In this document: positions 1-9,160 of the stretch, piece after piece | Position numbering within the stretch: the stretch's first letter is position 1 | Layout: the number at the start of each line of letters is the position of its first letter | Assembly (NCBI RefSeq): GCF_949769225.1 | Contig: NZ_CATKPB010000003.1 | Source of the DNA: Peptoniphilus_A genitalis | GTDB lineage: Bacteria; Bacillota; Clostridia; Tissierellales; Peptoniphilaceae | Length of the DNA stretch: 64,000 nt | Strand: one strand, 5' to 3' | Notes under the pieces: model-generated | Seen by the model: only the letters and a program-made list of their open reading frames with translations | The model's database searches: none | What the model was told of the DNA's origin: nothing | Program-made: the position numbers and the translations under genes

Positions 1-1283
1 AAACAGATGAACAAATTTTAATCTCTTCTTTTTTGTGCAATCCTGATACTGCTCATTTAGAATTTGAGCAGACTAGAGCTGAGTGTAATTCAAAAACAAA
101 AGTCCTAGCAAGACATTTAATACAAGCTTTTCTTCCTGGTGAAGTTACACCAGATATTGCTCATGAAATTGGAATACAACTTTGTGAAGAAATTTTAAAA
201 GGAGAATATGAATATGTTCTAACCACTCACATTGATAAGGGCCATATTCATAATCATATACTTTTTAGTAATGTCAATTTCAAAACTGGCAAGGCCTATC
301 AAAGTAATAAGAAGTCTTATCACCAAATTAGAAATATAAGTGATGAGCTATGTGAAAAATATCATCTCAGTGTTATTGATGAAGAGTATAGACAGTTTAA
401 AAAGCTTTACTCTACCAAAGGTAAATCATATAAGGAGTATATGGAATTTAAGAAAGGTAATTCCTGGAAATATAAATTACAAGTAGCTATAGACAAGGCT
501 GTTTTAATGTCAAACTCTTATGACAATTTTTTAAAGATTATGGAGTCATTCAACTATGAAATTAAGTTTGGGAAATATATCTCTTTTAAGCACAAAAATC
601 AAACTAGATTTACCAGATCAAAAACCATTGGACCTGATTATACCGAAGAAGAAATCAAAAAGCGTATCAAGAGTCTTGATAAAAATAAAATTCATAATTC
701 AACTTATAATCTTGAAAAGAAATCTTTAAGACATAGAAACCTAGTAAGCATAAATAAAAATCCCAAAGTTAAAAGGTCTATAGGCTATGAAGTATGGGCT
801 AATAGATTTAATATGAAACTTACTGCTGAAACATTAAATGAACTTAGAAAAAATAATATTAAGGACTATTCCGAATTAGAAAGTCTTATCCAAAATCAAG
901 CGTCAGAGAGACAAAATACCTTAATAGAAATCAAAAAAATTGAAAAGGAAATGGATGATATTAAAGAAGTAGTAGAAGAACTCCATCTCTTAAAAATTTA
1001 CAAAAAAACTTATGATGCCTACCAGTCTGATCCCAACGATAAAGATTTTTATGAAACCTATAAATATCAAATTACCTTATATGAAAAGGCTTATAAAAAT
1101 TTATTAGAAAAGGGGCTAGTTAATTCTAATATCCATTCTCTTTCAGAAAAGTTTAAAAAATTATCTTCAGACAAGTCTAAAAAGATGAAGGATTATGAAG
1201 TGCTAAACGCTAAAATAAACGAATGCTATTCTTTAAAGAAGACTATTGAACAATATCAGGAAATAAATAAGGAAAGGTTCTGA
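1..1283 (+). CDS. MobA/VirD2-family relaxase, 5'-truncated by the window edge
   Basis: This is a DNA-nicking relaxase that would start conjugative transfer at oriT. The reading frame is open from base 3 (TDEQILISSF...), so the true start lies before the window and the TTG at 33 is not the start. The histidine metal-binding motif HIDKGHIHNHILF is at roughly residues 78-90 of the visible part and is typical of MOBP-type relaxases. The N-terminal catalytic tyrosine is outside the window. The C-terminal half is lysine-rich and probably coiled. It is the only clear plus-strand gene here, facing the minus-strand accessory genes, and it is followed by a palindrome and a terminator. It may be the relaxase of the ICE whose transfer genes fill the right half, or of a neighbouring element. 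Confidence 0.88.
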   Translation, partial: TDEQILISSFLCNPDTAHLEFEQTRAECNSKTKVLARHLIQAFLPGEVTPDIAHEIGIQLCEEILKGEYEYVLTTHIDKGHIHNHILFSNVNFKTGKAYQSNKKSYHQIRNISDELCEKYHLSVIDEEYRQFKKLYSTKGKSYKEYMEFKKGNSWKYKLQVAIDKAVLMSNSYDNFLKIMESFNYEIKFGKYISFKHKNQTRFTRSKTIGPDYTEEEIKKRIKSLDKNKIHNSTYNLEKKSLRHRNLVSINKNPKVKRSIGYEVWANRFNMKLTAETLNELRKNNIKDYSELESLIQNQASERQNTLIEIKKIEKEMDDIKEVVEELHLLKIYKKTYDAYQSDPNDKDFYETYKYQITLYEKAYKNLLEKGLVNSNIHSLSEKFKKLSSDKSKKMKDYEVLNAKINECYSLKKTIEQYQEINKERF

Positions 1284-1320
1284 AGCATCTTTTACTAATC
1301 TCTCATTTGTAGCAAGCACA

Positions 1321-1340
1321 GTAAGTGCATATGCACTTAC
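1321..1340. repeat. Perfect 20-bp palindrome
   Basis: The sequence GTAAGTGCATATGCACTTAC is a perfect dyad 37 bp after the relaxase stop. A run of seven A follows on the plus strand. It may be a protein-binding site, or a hairpin ending the relaxase transcript, although no U-tract follows on the plus strand. Confidence 0.6.
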
Positions 1341-1380
1341 AAAAAAATAAACTTGGCAAAAAAAATTCTCTGCCAAGTTT
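1341..1380 (-). terminator. Intrinsic terminator of the transporter operon
   Basis: Arms AAACTTGGCA (1349-1358) and TGCCAAGTTT (1371-1380) form a perfect 10-bp stem. Read on the minus strand, the stem is followed by a T-run (1341-1347). It lies 43 bp beyond the small membrane-peptide gene and should end the operon that starts at the TetR gene. Confidence 0.8.
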
Positions 1381-1422
1381 TATTAATTTTTGGGATTCTC
1401 CCAAACCCGATTTAAACACTTT

Positions 1423-1521
1423 CTAGACATTTAATTTTTTGTGTTCTATTGCTTTTTTACTAGCTAAAGTTAAAACAATCCCTAAAATTGTTAATCCTAT
1501 TGCTAAGCTTTTCTTTTTCAT
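1423..1521 (-). CDS. Small single-pass membrane peptide (32 aa)
   Basis: A 32-residue peptide beginning MKKKSLAIGLTILGIVLTLA and ending SKKAIEHKKLNV. It has a lysine-rich N-terminus, one hydrophobic segment at about residues 6-20 and a basic tail, so it is probably a single-pass membrane peptide. A strong ribosome site (GAGAGGAG) lies 6 bases before the ATG. It is the last gene of the transporter operon, 20 bp after the MATE exporter, and is followed by the intrinsic terminator. I know of no family or function for it. A small accessory subunit of the exporter is possible but is inference. Confidence 0.6.
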   Translation of the reverse strand: MKKKSLAIGLTILGIVLTLASKKAIEHKKLNV

Positions 1522-1541
1522 TATCTTCTCCTCTCACGTTT

Positions 1542-2876
1542 TCATGCTTGATAAAAATTTCGAATAGTCTTTTTATATTTCCAAAGTCCAATCAAAAATA
1601 CAATGAAATCTGGTATTGGTTCTGCTAACCATACACCTGTAAGTCCAAGTAATTTTGGAAGTATAAAGACAGCAGGCACAAATAAGATGATTTGCCTTAG
1701 CATAACTAACAACCCTGCTGATTTTCCATTTCCTACTGCTTGGAAGAATGTGATACACATAATCATAATGCCATAAGTTATAAAAGCACTATAAAATGTT
1801 CTAAAACCTGGTATTCCTTGAATCAATACTTGACCTTCTAATCCAAATAAGCCTAAAAGTTTTCCAGTAAAGATTAATGACGGAATCCAGAATGTAGCTG
1901 CCAAAATAGTTGCATTAATAGTGAAAACTTTGAATATTTCTTTTACCCTATCATAGTTTTTAGCTCCAAAGTTTGCTCCTATAGCTGGTTGTAAACCTTG
2001 ACTCATACCCCATAATGGGATAAATGAGAAAGAGAACACTCTAAGAGATGCGGCCATAATTGAGCCAGCACTTTCTCCACCATTTGCAAAAGCGGAATTG
2101 TACAAAAGAGTTTGTTGCAATATGGATAATACTTGAAACAGCATAGCAGAAACTCCAACTCCGAACATCTCATTATAGATAGCCTTGTCTGCTTTTATGC
2201 CTTTTATTTTAACTGTCTTGTTTTTCTTTTTGAAATAATAAATTGTCATGAGAGCTTGGATAATCTGTGCTATAACAGTAGCAATCGCCGCTCCCTCTAT
2301 TCCTTTATCACCCATTGTTCTCATAAAAATAGGGTCTAGTACAATATTTATCAAAGCACCTGTTCCCATTATTATCATGGCATCTTTCATCAGGCCCTCA
2401 CCACGAAGTACCATGTTGGAAGCCTGGGTAAAGTTGACAAAGAATGAGCCTATGAAAATAATTTTCATATATCTAACTGCAAGAGCTTGGATATCCGGTG
2501 TTGCTCCCATAATTGAAAGCAATTGGTTGGTAAATATAAGCCCAAGTACAGTAACAATGGCTGATAATAAGACAACCCAAAACAGGAGATTACTCATTAT
2601 CTTATCTATTGTCTGTTGATCTTTACGCCCCATAGCTCTGGACAATATTGATGCTGAACCTACACCTATTAGTGTGGATATCCCCGAGTTGATATAAGTC
2701 ATTGGCATAGATATGCCCACAGCTGTCATAGCCTGCTGACCTAATATCTGTCCAGCAAATATTCCATCCATTAGAGGGTATAAGCCAATAACCACCATAC
2801 CGATAATAGCGGGAACAGAAAGTTCTAACATAAGTTTAAAAGGTTTTTCTTTTAATAATTTATCTTCTTTTTCCAT
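1542..2876 (-). CDS. MATE-family multidrug/metabolite exporter
   Basis: A 444-residue polytopic membrane protein with about twelve hydrophobic segments, the usual size for the MATE family (MepA/NorM type). These antiporters export organic compounds using a sodium or proton gradient. The N-terminal half reads KPFKLMLELSVPAIIGMVVI, typical of the family, and the two halves are related as expected. An AAGGT ribosome site precedes the ATG. The gene follows the ECF ATPase by 27 bp and is the last large gene of the transport operon. In context it is the best candidate to export the NRPS product (inference). The substrate cannot be read from sequence. Confidence 0.9.
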   Translation of the reverse strand: MEKEDKLLKEKPFKLMLELSVPAIIGMVVIGLYPLMDGIFAGQILGQQAMTAVGISMPMTYINSGISTLIGVGSASILSRAMGRKDQQTIDKIMSNLLFWVVLLSAIVTVLGLIFTNQLLSIMGATPDIQALAVRYMKIIFIGSFFVNFTQASNMVLRGEGLMKDAMIIMGTGALINIVLDPIFMRTMGDKGIEGAAIATVIAQIIQALMTIYYFKKKNKTVKIKGIKADKAIYNEMFGVGVSAMLFQVLSILQQTLLYNSAFANGGESAGSIMAASLRVFSFSFIPLWGMSQGLQPAIGANFGAKNYDRVKEIFKVFTINATILAATFWIPSLIFTGKLLGLFGLEGQVLIQGIPGFRTFYSAFITYGIMIMCITFFQAVGNGKSAGLLVMLRQIILFVPAVFILPKLLGLTGVWLAEPIPDFIVFLIGLWKYKKTIRNFYQA

Positions 2877-2903
2877 TATATTTTACCTTAAATTTGAAAG
2901 TAA

Positions 2904-4358
2904 TTATTGATTTTGTATTTTAAAGAAATCATTTAATTTGTGAATATTTTCTTCAGTATAGTTTCCTGACCATTCCACATGTCCGTTTTCCAAAAAAATA
3001 AAATAATCACAACACTCCTTTAGTAATTCAGGATCATGAGTGATGAGGAAAACAGTTTTATCTTTCATCTGCTTTAAACTTTGAGCCACATCTAACATAT
3101 TATGATAATCCAGACCAGAGGTAGGTTCATCTAATATTAGTATGCGACTATTTGAAGCAAGGGCACTAGCTAAAGCTACTCTTTGCTTTTGTCCTCCAGA
3201 TAGCGACATGGGATGGAGCTCTTTTAATTCCAACAAATTAAATTGAGCTAAAATCTTATCTACTTGTCCACTTATTTCATCTGAACTAAGGCTAAGTGAA
3301 ATTTCCTCTTTGACACTTTCTGTAAAGAGTTGGTGATTCACATCTTGCATGACCATATAAGAAATCTCAAGCCTTTCTTTGCTATCGTAGCTTTTTCCTT
3401 CCAAGGTCATTATCCCTGTTGATTCTTCTGCAATACCACACAGACAATTGGCAAAGGTAGATTTTCCAGCACCATTTTTCCCAAGAATTCCTATTATATG
3501 TTTTCTAGGAAGATCTAGACGATTAATTTCTAATCCAACCACTTTATTGTAATATGCACAAAAATTATCAAGTGCTATTTCATTGGTATACTCAATGTCT
3601 TTACTCTCAAACTTAGGAATATTAGAAGATCTTAATCCCATCTCGTGCAACTTCTTGTCTGAAATATCTTTAAATTCCTCAATGCTATAATCCTTGCTAA
3701 TTCGACCATCTTTCATATAAATAACTCGGTCGACCAAGTCCATTAAATAAAACAACCTATGTTCAGCTATGATAATTGTTTTGCCTTGTTGTTTCCAATA
3801 TTTAAGTATATTTTTTAAATCATAAATGCTTTCAATGTCTAAATTTGATGAAGGTTCATCTAAAACTAAAATAGGAGCTTCCATCACAGCTGTAGATGCA
3901 CAAGCAATTTTTTGCTTTTCACCACCTGATAAATTAAATAGATTCCTATCTAACAGTTCATGAATGTTTAATGCATAAGCTACCTTTCCTATCCTGTCAC
4001 GCATCTCCATTCTATCAACACCCATATTCTCAAGTCCAAAAGCTATTTCACTTGTAGAATCCACATTAAAAAATTGTGATTTTGGGTTTTGAAATACAGA
4101 GCCGACAACCTTTGAAAGTGATTGAATACTAGTTTGTCCTACTTTTTCTCCATTGATCTCCACTTCACCTTGTAAATCTCCCGTATAATATTCAGGGGAA
4201 AGGCCATTAATTAGTCTCGTTATAGTAGTTTTTCCACATCCAGACTCACCTGTTAGTAGTACAAATTCTCCTTCTTCAATGGATAAACATATATTAAAAA
4301 CGCCAACTTGTCTTTCTTTGCTTTTATAGGTAAAGCTAGCATTGTTAAATTTTATCAT
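2904..4358 (-). CDS. ECF-type transporter double ATPase (EcfA1-EcfA2 fusion)
   Basis: Two ABC ATPase domains sit in one chain. The first has Walker A LTGESGCGKTT, signature LSGGEKQK and Walker B ILVLDEPSSNLD. The second has GKNGAGKST, LSGGQKQR and ILILDEPTSGLD. Such double ATPases drive energy-coupling-factor importers together with a T and an S protein. The longer frame opens at 4385, but the ATG at 4358 (MIKFNNASFTY) has a GGGGG ribosome site at the right distance, so I prefer it. With that start the gene follows the T component by 11 bp. All three ECF parts are encoded together, implying a dedicated importer. Confidence 0.9.
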   Translation of the reverse strand: MIKFNNASFTYKSKERQVGVFNICLSIEEGEFVLLTGESGCGKTTITRLINGLSPEYYTGDLQGEVEINGEKVGQTSIQSLSKVVGSVFQNPKSQFFNVDSTSEIAFGLENMGVDRMEMRDRIGKVAYALNIHELLDRNLFNLSGGEKQKIACASTAVMEAPILVLDEPSSNLDIESIYDLKNILKYWKQQGKTIIIAEHRLFYLMDLVDRVIYMKDGRISKDYSIEEFKDISDKKLHEMGLRSSNIPKFESKDIEYTNEIALDNFCAYYNKVVGLEINRLDLPRKHIIGILGKNGAGKSTFANCLCGIAEESTGIMTLEGKSYDSKERLEISYMVMQDVNHQLFTESVKEEISLSLSSDEISGQVDKILAQFNLLELKELHPMSLSGGQKQRVALASALASNSRILILDEPTSGLDYHNMLDVAQSLKQMKDKTVFLITHDPELLKECCDYFIFLENGHVEWSGNYTEENIHKLNDFFKIQNQ

Positions 4359-4369
4359 CTCTTTCCCCC

Positions 4370-5095
4370 TCATACTAAAGCCCAAACTAGCAATCCTATC
4401 ATCAATAGAAAAATCAAAAAATCATATTTGCTAAATTTAACCTCAACAAGGCTCGTTCTGCCTTGAACATTATCTAATCCTCTTGTTAATGCTGATGCGG
4501 AAAGTTCATCACCTATTTTGACAACAGAAAACAGTAGCGGGATAATTCTGTACTCTAAAAATAGTGATGGATTGGCTTTTGTTTTTTTACTATTAAATCG
4601 TATCCCCCTCATTCGCATAGCATTTGATATTGCCTGATTTTCTTCCTTTAGAGTAGGTATGAAACGAAATACTACAGAAACAGGAATAATAAACGCCTCT
4701 GGTATCTTCCATTTTTCGAGAGCTGATATAAATTCATTTGGTTTGGTGGAACTAATCGTATAGTATCCCATCATGAAAATAGGAAAAAGCCTTATGACTA
4801 ATGAGTTGAGCAATACATTAATCATGTTTAATATGGATGGTAATTCATACATATTTTTAGTTTTGCTTGAAATAACAGCCAAAACAAATAAAATTCCATA
4901 TATGGTTGCAGTTTTGTAATTTTTATTAGATACAAGCAAGAATATAGCGATAGAAACTATCGCTATATCTATACCTATATTGTCATAGACAAAAAACATT
5001 ATAGTGCTAATGAATACCATAAATAATATTTTTGTTCTCGGATCTAAATAAAATCCTTTCTTTACTGGGGGAACATAAGCTTTGTAAGCCTCCAT
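4370..5095 (-). CDS. ECF transporter transmembrane T component (CbiQ/EcfT family)
   Basis: A 241-residue membrane protein with several hydrophobic segments, beginning MEAYKAYVPPVKKGFYLDPRTKI. The pattern LDPRTKILF near the N-terminus is typical of EcfT/CbiQ proteins. AMRMRGIRF (about residue 160) and SASALTRGLD (about 200) match the cytoplasmic coupling motifs that contact the ATPases. The start codon overlaps the stop of the S component as TAATG, so the two are translationally coupled. It should form the scaffold between the substrate-binding S protein and the double ATPase. Confidence 0.88.
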   Translation of the reverse strand: MEAYKAYVPPVKKGFYLDPRTKILFMVFISTIMFFVYDNIGIDIAIVSIAIFLLVSNKNYKTATIYGILFVLAVISSKTKNMYELPSILNMINVLLNSLVIRLFPIFMMGYYTISSTKPNEFISALEKWKIPEAFIIPVSVVFRFIPTLKEENQAISNAMRMRGIRFNSKKTKANPSLFLEYRIIPLLFSVVKIGDELSASALTRGLDNVQGRTSLVEVKFSKYDFLIFLLMIGLLVWALV

Positions 5096-5676
5096 TAAGC
5101 AATTCCAGCTCTTTCAAAATGTTTTTTCAACATTTTCTTTCCTATATTAGCACCTATCACTGCTCCAACAAACATGATGCCAATTGCAGCAATTCCCATC
5201 CATGGCGGCATATATTTCGCTAAATCGGTCGCAAATTGCTCTCCCATTTGTTGTTTTACTCCTTCCATATAGGTATCTGCCATAACCCACATTGGCATCT
5301 GACAGCCTAACTCGGCACATGAAAACAACCAGAATCCTATTGTATTAACTTTAAAACTTTTATACTTTTTAGTATTCATAACTACATCAGCAATAATTGC
5401 CATTGGAATATACACGGCTGGTGCTAGCCAAGTGTAACCCATAAAATACCAAAATACTCCTAAAATGATTCCCATTAGAGATACCATTCCAAACTTTTCT
5501 ACCTTGGTTAGAAATAGCATAAATGGAATACCTGTTAATATTGGGATCAATATAAATATGGTAGGATAAAGTATTGGCACAGCCCCTATCATTCCTGTTA
5601 CGAAAAATATGACTAAGTAAATAGCCGTATAAATTCCTACGTTAATTAAATCCTTTGCTGTTAATCGATTCTTCAT
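5095..5676 (-). CDS. ECF transporter substrate-specific S component (MptD/Trep_Strep-like)
   Basis: A 193-residue protein with five or six hydrophobic segments, the expected size for an ECF S subunit. The N-terminal MKNRLTAKDLINVGIYTAIY and the glycine-rich membrane segments resemble the MptD (Trep_Strep) family, for which no substrate is generally agreed. The ribosome site AAGGAGG is inside the preceding ABC gene, which this gene overlaps by 35 bp. The S protein decides what the ECF complex imports. Here the neighbours suggest a metal-loaded chelate or its breakdown product, but this is inference only. Confidence 0.8.
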   Translation of the reverse strand: MKNRLTAKDLINVGIYTAIYLVIFFVTGMIGAVPILYPTIFILIPILTGIPFMLFLTKVEKFGMVSLMGIILGVFWYFMGYTWLAPAVYIPMAIIADVVMNTKKYKSFKVNTIGFWLFSCAELGCQMPMWVMADTYMEGVKQQMGEQFATDLAKYMPPWMGIAAIGIMFVGAVIGANIGKKMLKKHFERAGIA

Positions 5677-7426
5677 TAAAATCCTCCTTATTTTGTTTAA
5701 TCTTCCAGCTTTCTGTTCCTTCTCTTGCTTCTATAAATTTTTTATAAGTGCCTTCTTTTCTAATTAAATATTCATGCTTTCCCTTCTCCTCAATTATCCC
5801 GTCTCGCAAAACAATAATTTGATCTGCATTTCGAATCGTTTTTAATCGATGGGCGATCATAATCACGGTTTTGTCCTTCGTTAAACTTTCCATGGCGTTC
5901 TGAAGCTTATCCTCATTTTCAGGATCTACATTGGCCGTTGCTTCATCAAAAATAATGATGGGTGCATCTTTTATCATGGCTCTGGCAATAGATATTCTTT
6001 GTTTTTCTCCGCCTGAAAGAGAGGTGCCACCTTCGCCTATGATGGTTTGATAGCCTTCTGGCAAATTCATAATAAAGTCATGGCATTGGGCTTTTTTTGC
6101 CACTTCTATGACTTCTTCCTTCTTAGCTTGTGGTTTGCCAAATTTTATATTATTTTCGATGGTATCTTGGAAAAGATAAACATTTTGGAATACGGTGCTA
6201 ATTAAATCCATTAAGGATTCAAGCGTGTAGTTTTTAATATTGACATCTCCAATCGATATGCTGCCTTGATCCACGTCCCAAAATCTAGAAATAAGCGAAC
6301 ACATGGTGCTCTTACCAGATCCACTTGGTCCAATAATGGCTGTCATAGCCTTTTCCGGAATATGAACGGAAACCTCCCTTAAAATAGGTATTTTATCATA
6401 AGAAAAGCTAACATTATTGAATTCAATATCTGTATGATGAGGCGTAATCTTCTGGCCCTCAATATCCATCTGAGGCATATTTTCTGTTGTTTCTACTTGT
6501 TCTATAGAACTTGTTGCAACTCTTAATGTCGCCATGGCGGATCCTGCGGATTGAATACTTGCAAACACCAGGAATGACATGATGATACACATAATTGCTT
6601 TCAATAAATCCATGGTGCCATTGATATAAAAATAAAGTGAAAGGACAATCATGGCAACACTGGAAATTCTTAAAACGAGCTCTTGCCCGATGGTATAGGG
6701 TGTAAATAATTTCTCCAAGGCTAGATTGGCTGAGCGACTTTCTTCTAGTGCCGAGCGTACGGTTTGGTCCCCTTTTCCTGTTAAATTAAAGGATTTAATG
6801 ATCGGCATTCCCTGGATATATTCCAAAATCGTTTCTACTAAAAGAGATTGTGCCTCTTGCCTTTTTGGAGCAAGTGTCCTCGACTTTTTTTCCATGACAG
6901 AAGTAATATATAGATATAAAACCGTTCCTGCTATAACAATCAGCCCATTTCTCCACTCGAAAAATAAAATCATCAGGGTGAACACAAATGAGTTAATGAA
7001 GCCACTCATCATAACAACTAAAACCATAGGAGCTGTATTCTCAACGTCATCTAGAACAGTTGTTAAAACACCAGTCACTTTTCCAATATTATTTTCATTA
7101 AAGAATCCCATTGGAACCGTCTTCAGCATTTTTCCTATACTTATTCTTCGATTAGCTACCATAAAATACCCAGCATGAGTTTGATCTAATTGAGCAAAAT
7201 AGTTGGCAGAAGACCTTCCGACAATACTTACCAACAGCATAAGAAAAACCTTCAGTGCTATAAAGAAATTAAAATCTTTTGTCACCAAGGCTTGAAGCAC
7301 AAAGTAAATGGCTCCTATTTGCAACATATTGAAGATGGCATACACAAATTCAAAAATAACAGACTTGTTTAAATTTATTCGTTCCTTATCTGCAAATGCC
7401 CATATCTTTCGAAGTCCACTTAACAT
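5642..7426 (-). CDS. ABC half-transporter, YbtP/YbtQ-like (permease-ATPase fusion), second of a pair
   Basis: A 594-residue protein with an N-terminal six-helix ABC exporter-type membrane domain (about 1-310) and a C-terminal ATPase domain. Walker A is GPSGSGKST, the signature is LSGGEKQR and Walker B is IIIFDEAT. Pairs of this type next to thiazoline siderophore genes (YbtPQ; IrtAB in mycobacteria) import the iron chelate although the fold is that of an exporter. It starts directly after the stop of its partner, with a GGAGG ribosome site inside the partner gene, so the two proteins probably form a heterodimer. An export role cannot be excluded from sequence. Confidence 0.87.
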   Translation of the reverse strand: MLSGLRKIWAFADKERINLNKSVIFEFVYAIFNMLQIGAIYFVLQALVTKDFNFFIALKVFLMLLVSIVGRSSANYFAQLDQTHAGYFMVANRRISIGKMLKTVPMGFFNENNIGKVTGVLTTVLDDVENTAPMVLVVMMSGFINSFVFTLMILFFEWRNGLIVIAGTVLYLYITSVMEKKSRTLAPKRQEAQSLLVETILEYIQGMPIIKSFNLTGKGDQTVRSALEESRSANLALEKLFTPYTIGQELVLRISSVAMIVLSLYFYINGTMDLLKAIMCIIMSFLVFASIQSAGSAMATLRVATSSIEQVETTENMPQMDIEGQKITPHHTDIEFNNVSFSYDKIPILREVSVHIPEKAMTAIIGPSGSGKSTMCSLISRFWDVDQGSISIGDVNIKNYTLESLMDLISTVFQNVYLFQDTIENNIKFGKPQAKKEEVIEVAKKAQCHDFIMNLPEGYQTIIGEGGTSLSGGEKQRISIARAMIKDAPIIIFDEATANVDPENEDKLQNAMESLTKDKTVIMIAHRLKTIRNADQIIVLRDGIIEEKGKHEYLIRKEGTYKKFIEAREGTESWKIKQNKEDFNEESINSKGFN

Positions 7427-9160
7427 CTAAGCCACCTCCTTTCCACCGATATGTGCTTCCCACATGGCTTGATAAAGTTTATTTTCTTTAAGAAGTTCTT
7501 CATGATTGCCACTTGCTACAAGTTTGCCATGATCGATGAGATAAATCTGGTCTGCATTGGTTATTGTTGATAACCTATGAGCAATCATAATGATAGTTTT
7601 TCCCTGAATAAGCTTATTAATTGCTTTTTGTAAAACTTGCTCATTTTCAGGATCAATATAAGCCGTCGCTTCGTCTAATATGATAATTGGAGCATCTTTT
7701 ATCATGGCTCTAGCAATGGTGATTCTCTGTTTTTCACCGCCTGATAAATGATTTCCTCCACTCCCTACTTTGGTCTGATATCCATGCTCTAAAGACATAA
7801 TAAAATCATGACAACCGGAAGCTTTGGCAATTTCAATCACTTCTTCATCGCTAGCCGAAGGCTTGCCCATTCGAATATTTTCCATGATGGTATCGTTAAA
7901 AAGGAAAACATCCTGCGAAACAAAAGCAACTAAATCATAGAGTTGTTCAAGTGGAATATTGAATAAATTAATTCCGCCAATCGATATTTCTCCCTGTTCT
8001 ACGTCCCAGAAACCAGCAATTAACTTGGCAATGGTTGACTTTCCTGAACCACTTGGCCCAACAAAGGCATTTAAACTTCGCTCTTGAATCACCATATCGA
8101 TTCCTTTAATAACTTCTTCTCCTGGTTCATAGGAGAAATGTAGATTCTTGATAGCAATGTCATGATTTTTTAAATGAACTCTTTCTCTACGATGAACTTG
8201 TTCTGTCCCATTTAAGATTTCATCAATTCGTCCGACAGTTGTCCCTGTTTGAGCTAAGGCATCGACAAAGTTAATAGCAGCTAGTAAGGGACCAGCTATA
8301 CCAAGAGAAAGGATGATGGTCGTAATAAAGGTTGACATCTCTAAACTTCCATTAATAAACATGATCCAACCAACAGGTAATACCGTAATCAAAGTTGTTG
8401 GTGAAATGTTCTTGGATAAGGACACTGGCATTTGACATTTTTTCATCCAATGATAATAAAATGAAGCATTAGCTATCACTTTATCGGTGAATTTCCCATA
8501 GGATTTTTCGCCTTGATTAAAAGTTTTAATCACTTCAATTCCGCCAACATACTCAACAATTGTTTTATTCATTTCGGTATTGGTCGCAACCGACTTACTA
8601 TAATCTTCTGCATAACCTTTCATAATTAATGACATAAAAAACATACCTACCGGAATTGAAACGAGTGACAATAAAGCCATTCTCCAATCTAAAATTAATA
8701 GATAGATGAAGATGGATACAGGCCCTAAAATATTCGCCGTCATCTCAGGCAATAAGTGAGCCAAAGGTCGTTCCATTTTTTCTACTTGATCAACAATGAT
8801 TGTCTTTAAATCACCACTATGGGTGTCAATAATCGTACCAAGAGGCATTTTAGGCAGCTTTTCCAAGAGCATGATTCGTACATTTCTTAGAACAGAGAAG
8901 GTTGCTTTATGGGACTCTGCCAAGGCCTTGGCGTAAAAAATTGGTTTTAAGCAATAGCCAATCAAGATTAGAAAACACCAAGGTAGGTAGAAGGAAAAAT
9001 CTTTATTTCCAACAAACAAACCATAAACAATTTTGCTTACGCCAAAATAAGGCAACATACCTAAAAGAACCCCAATAACCGCCAAGAAAATGGAAAGCTT
9101 GAGACCTTTATGTTCTTCTTCTGCCAGCTGCCATAGGCGTTTCATATAATTATTTTTCAA
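7427..9160 (-). CDS. ABC half-transporter, YbtP/YbtQ-like (permease-ATPase fusion), first of a pair
   Basis: The membrane domain (about the first 320 residues) is followed by an ATPase domain with Walker A GPSGSGKST, signature LSGGEKQR and Walker B IIILDEAT. It is the partner of the next gene and shares its motifs. The open frame reaches 9196, but a TTG at 9160 lies six bases after AGGAGG and gives LKNNYMKRLWQLAEEEH, so I choose it. The ATG at 9145 is a second option. With the TTG start the gene overlaps the end of tetR by 11 bp. The likely role is import of the metal chelate made by the NRPS cluster, by analogy with YbtPQ. Confidence 0.87.
   Translation of the reverse strand: MKNNYMKRLWQLAEEEHKGLKLSIFLAVIGVLLGMLPYFGVSKIVYGLFVGNKDFSFYLPWCFLILIGYCLKPIFYAKALAESHKATFSVLRNVRIMLLEKLPKMPLGTIIDTHSGDLKTIIVDQVEKMERPLAHLLPEMTANILGPVSIFIYLLILDWRMALLSLVSIPVGMFFMSLIMKGYAEDYSKSVATNTEMNKTIVEYVGGIEVIKTFNQGEKSYGKFTDKVIANASFYYHWMKKCQMPVSLSKNISPTTLITVLPVGWIMFINGSLEMSTFITTIILSLGIAGPLLAAINFVDALAQTGTTVGRIDEILNGTEQVHRRERVHLKNHDIAIKNLHFSYEPGEEVIKGIDMVIQERSLNAFVGPSGSGKSTIAKLIAGFWDVEQGEISIGGINLFNIPLEQLYDLVAFVSQDVFLFNDTIMENIRMGKPSASDEEVIEIAKASGCHDFIMSLEHGYQTKVGSGGNHLSGGEKQRITIARAMIKDAPIIILDEATAYIDPENEQVLQKAINKLIQGKTIIMIAHRLSTITNADQIYLIDHGKLVASGNHEELLKENKLYQAMWEAHIGGKEVA

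Noticed and set aside
6726..7178. A 150-codon plus-strand frame opposite the ABC transporter
   Set aside because: It mirrors the membrane domain of the transporter; no start signal or family likeness.
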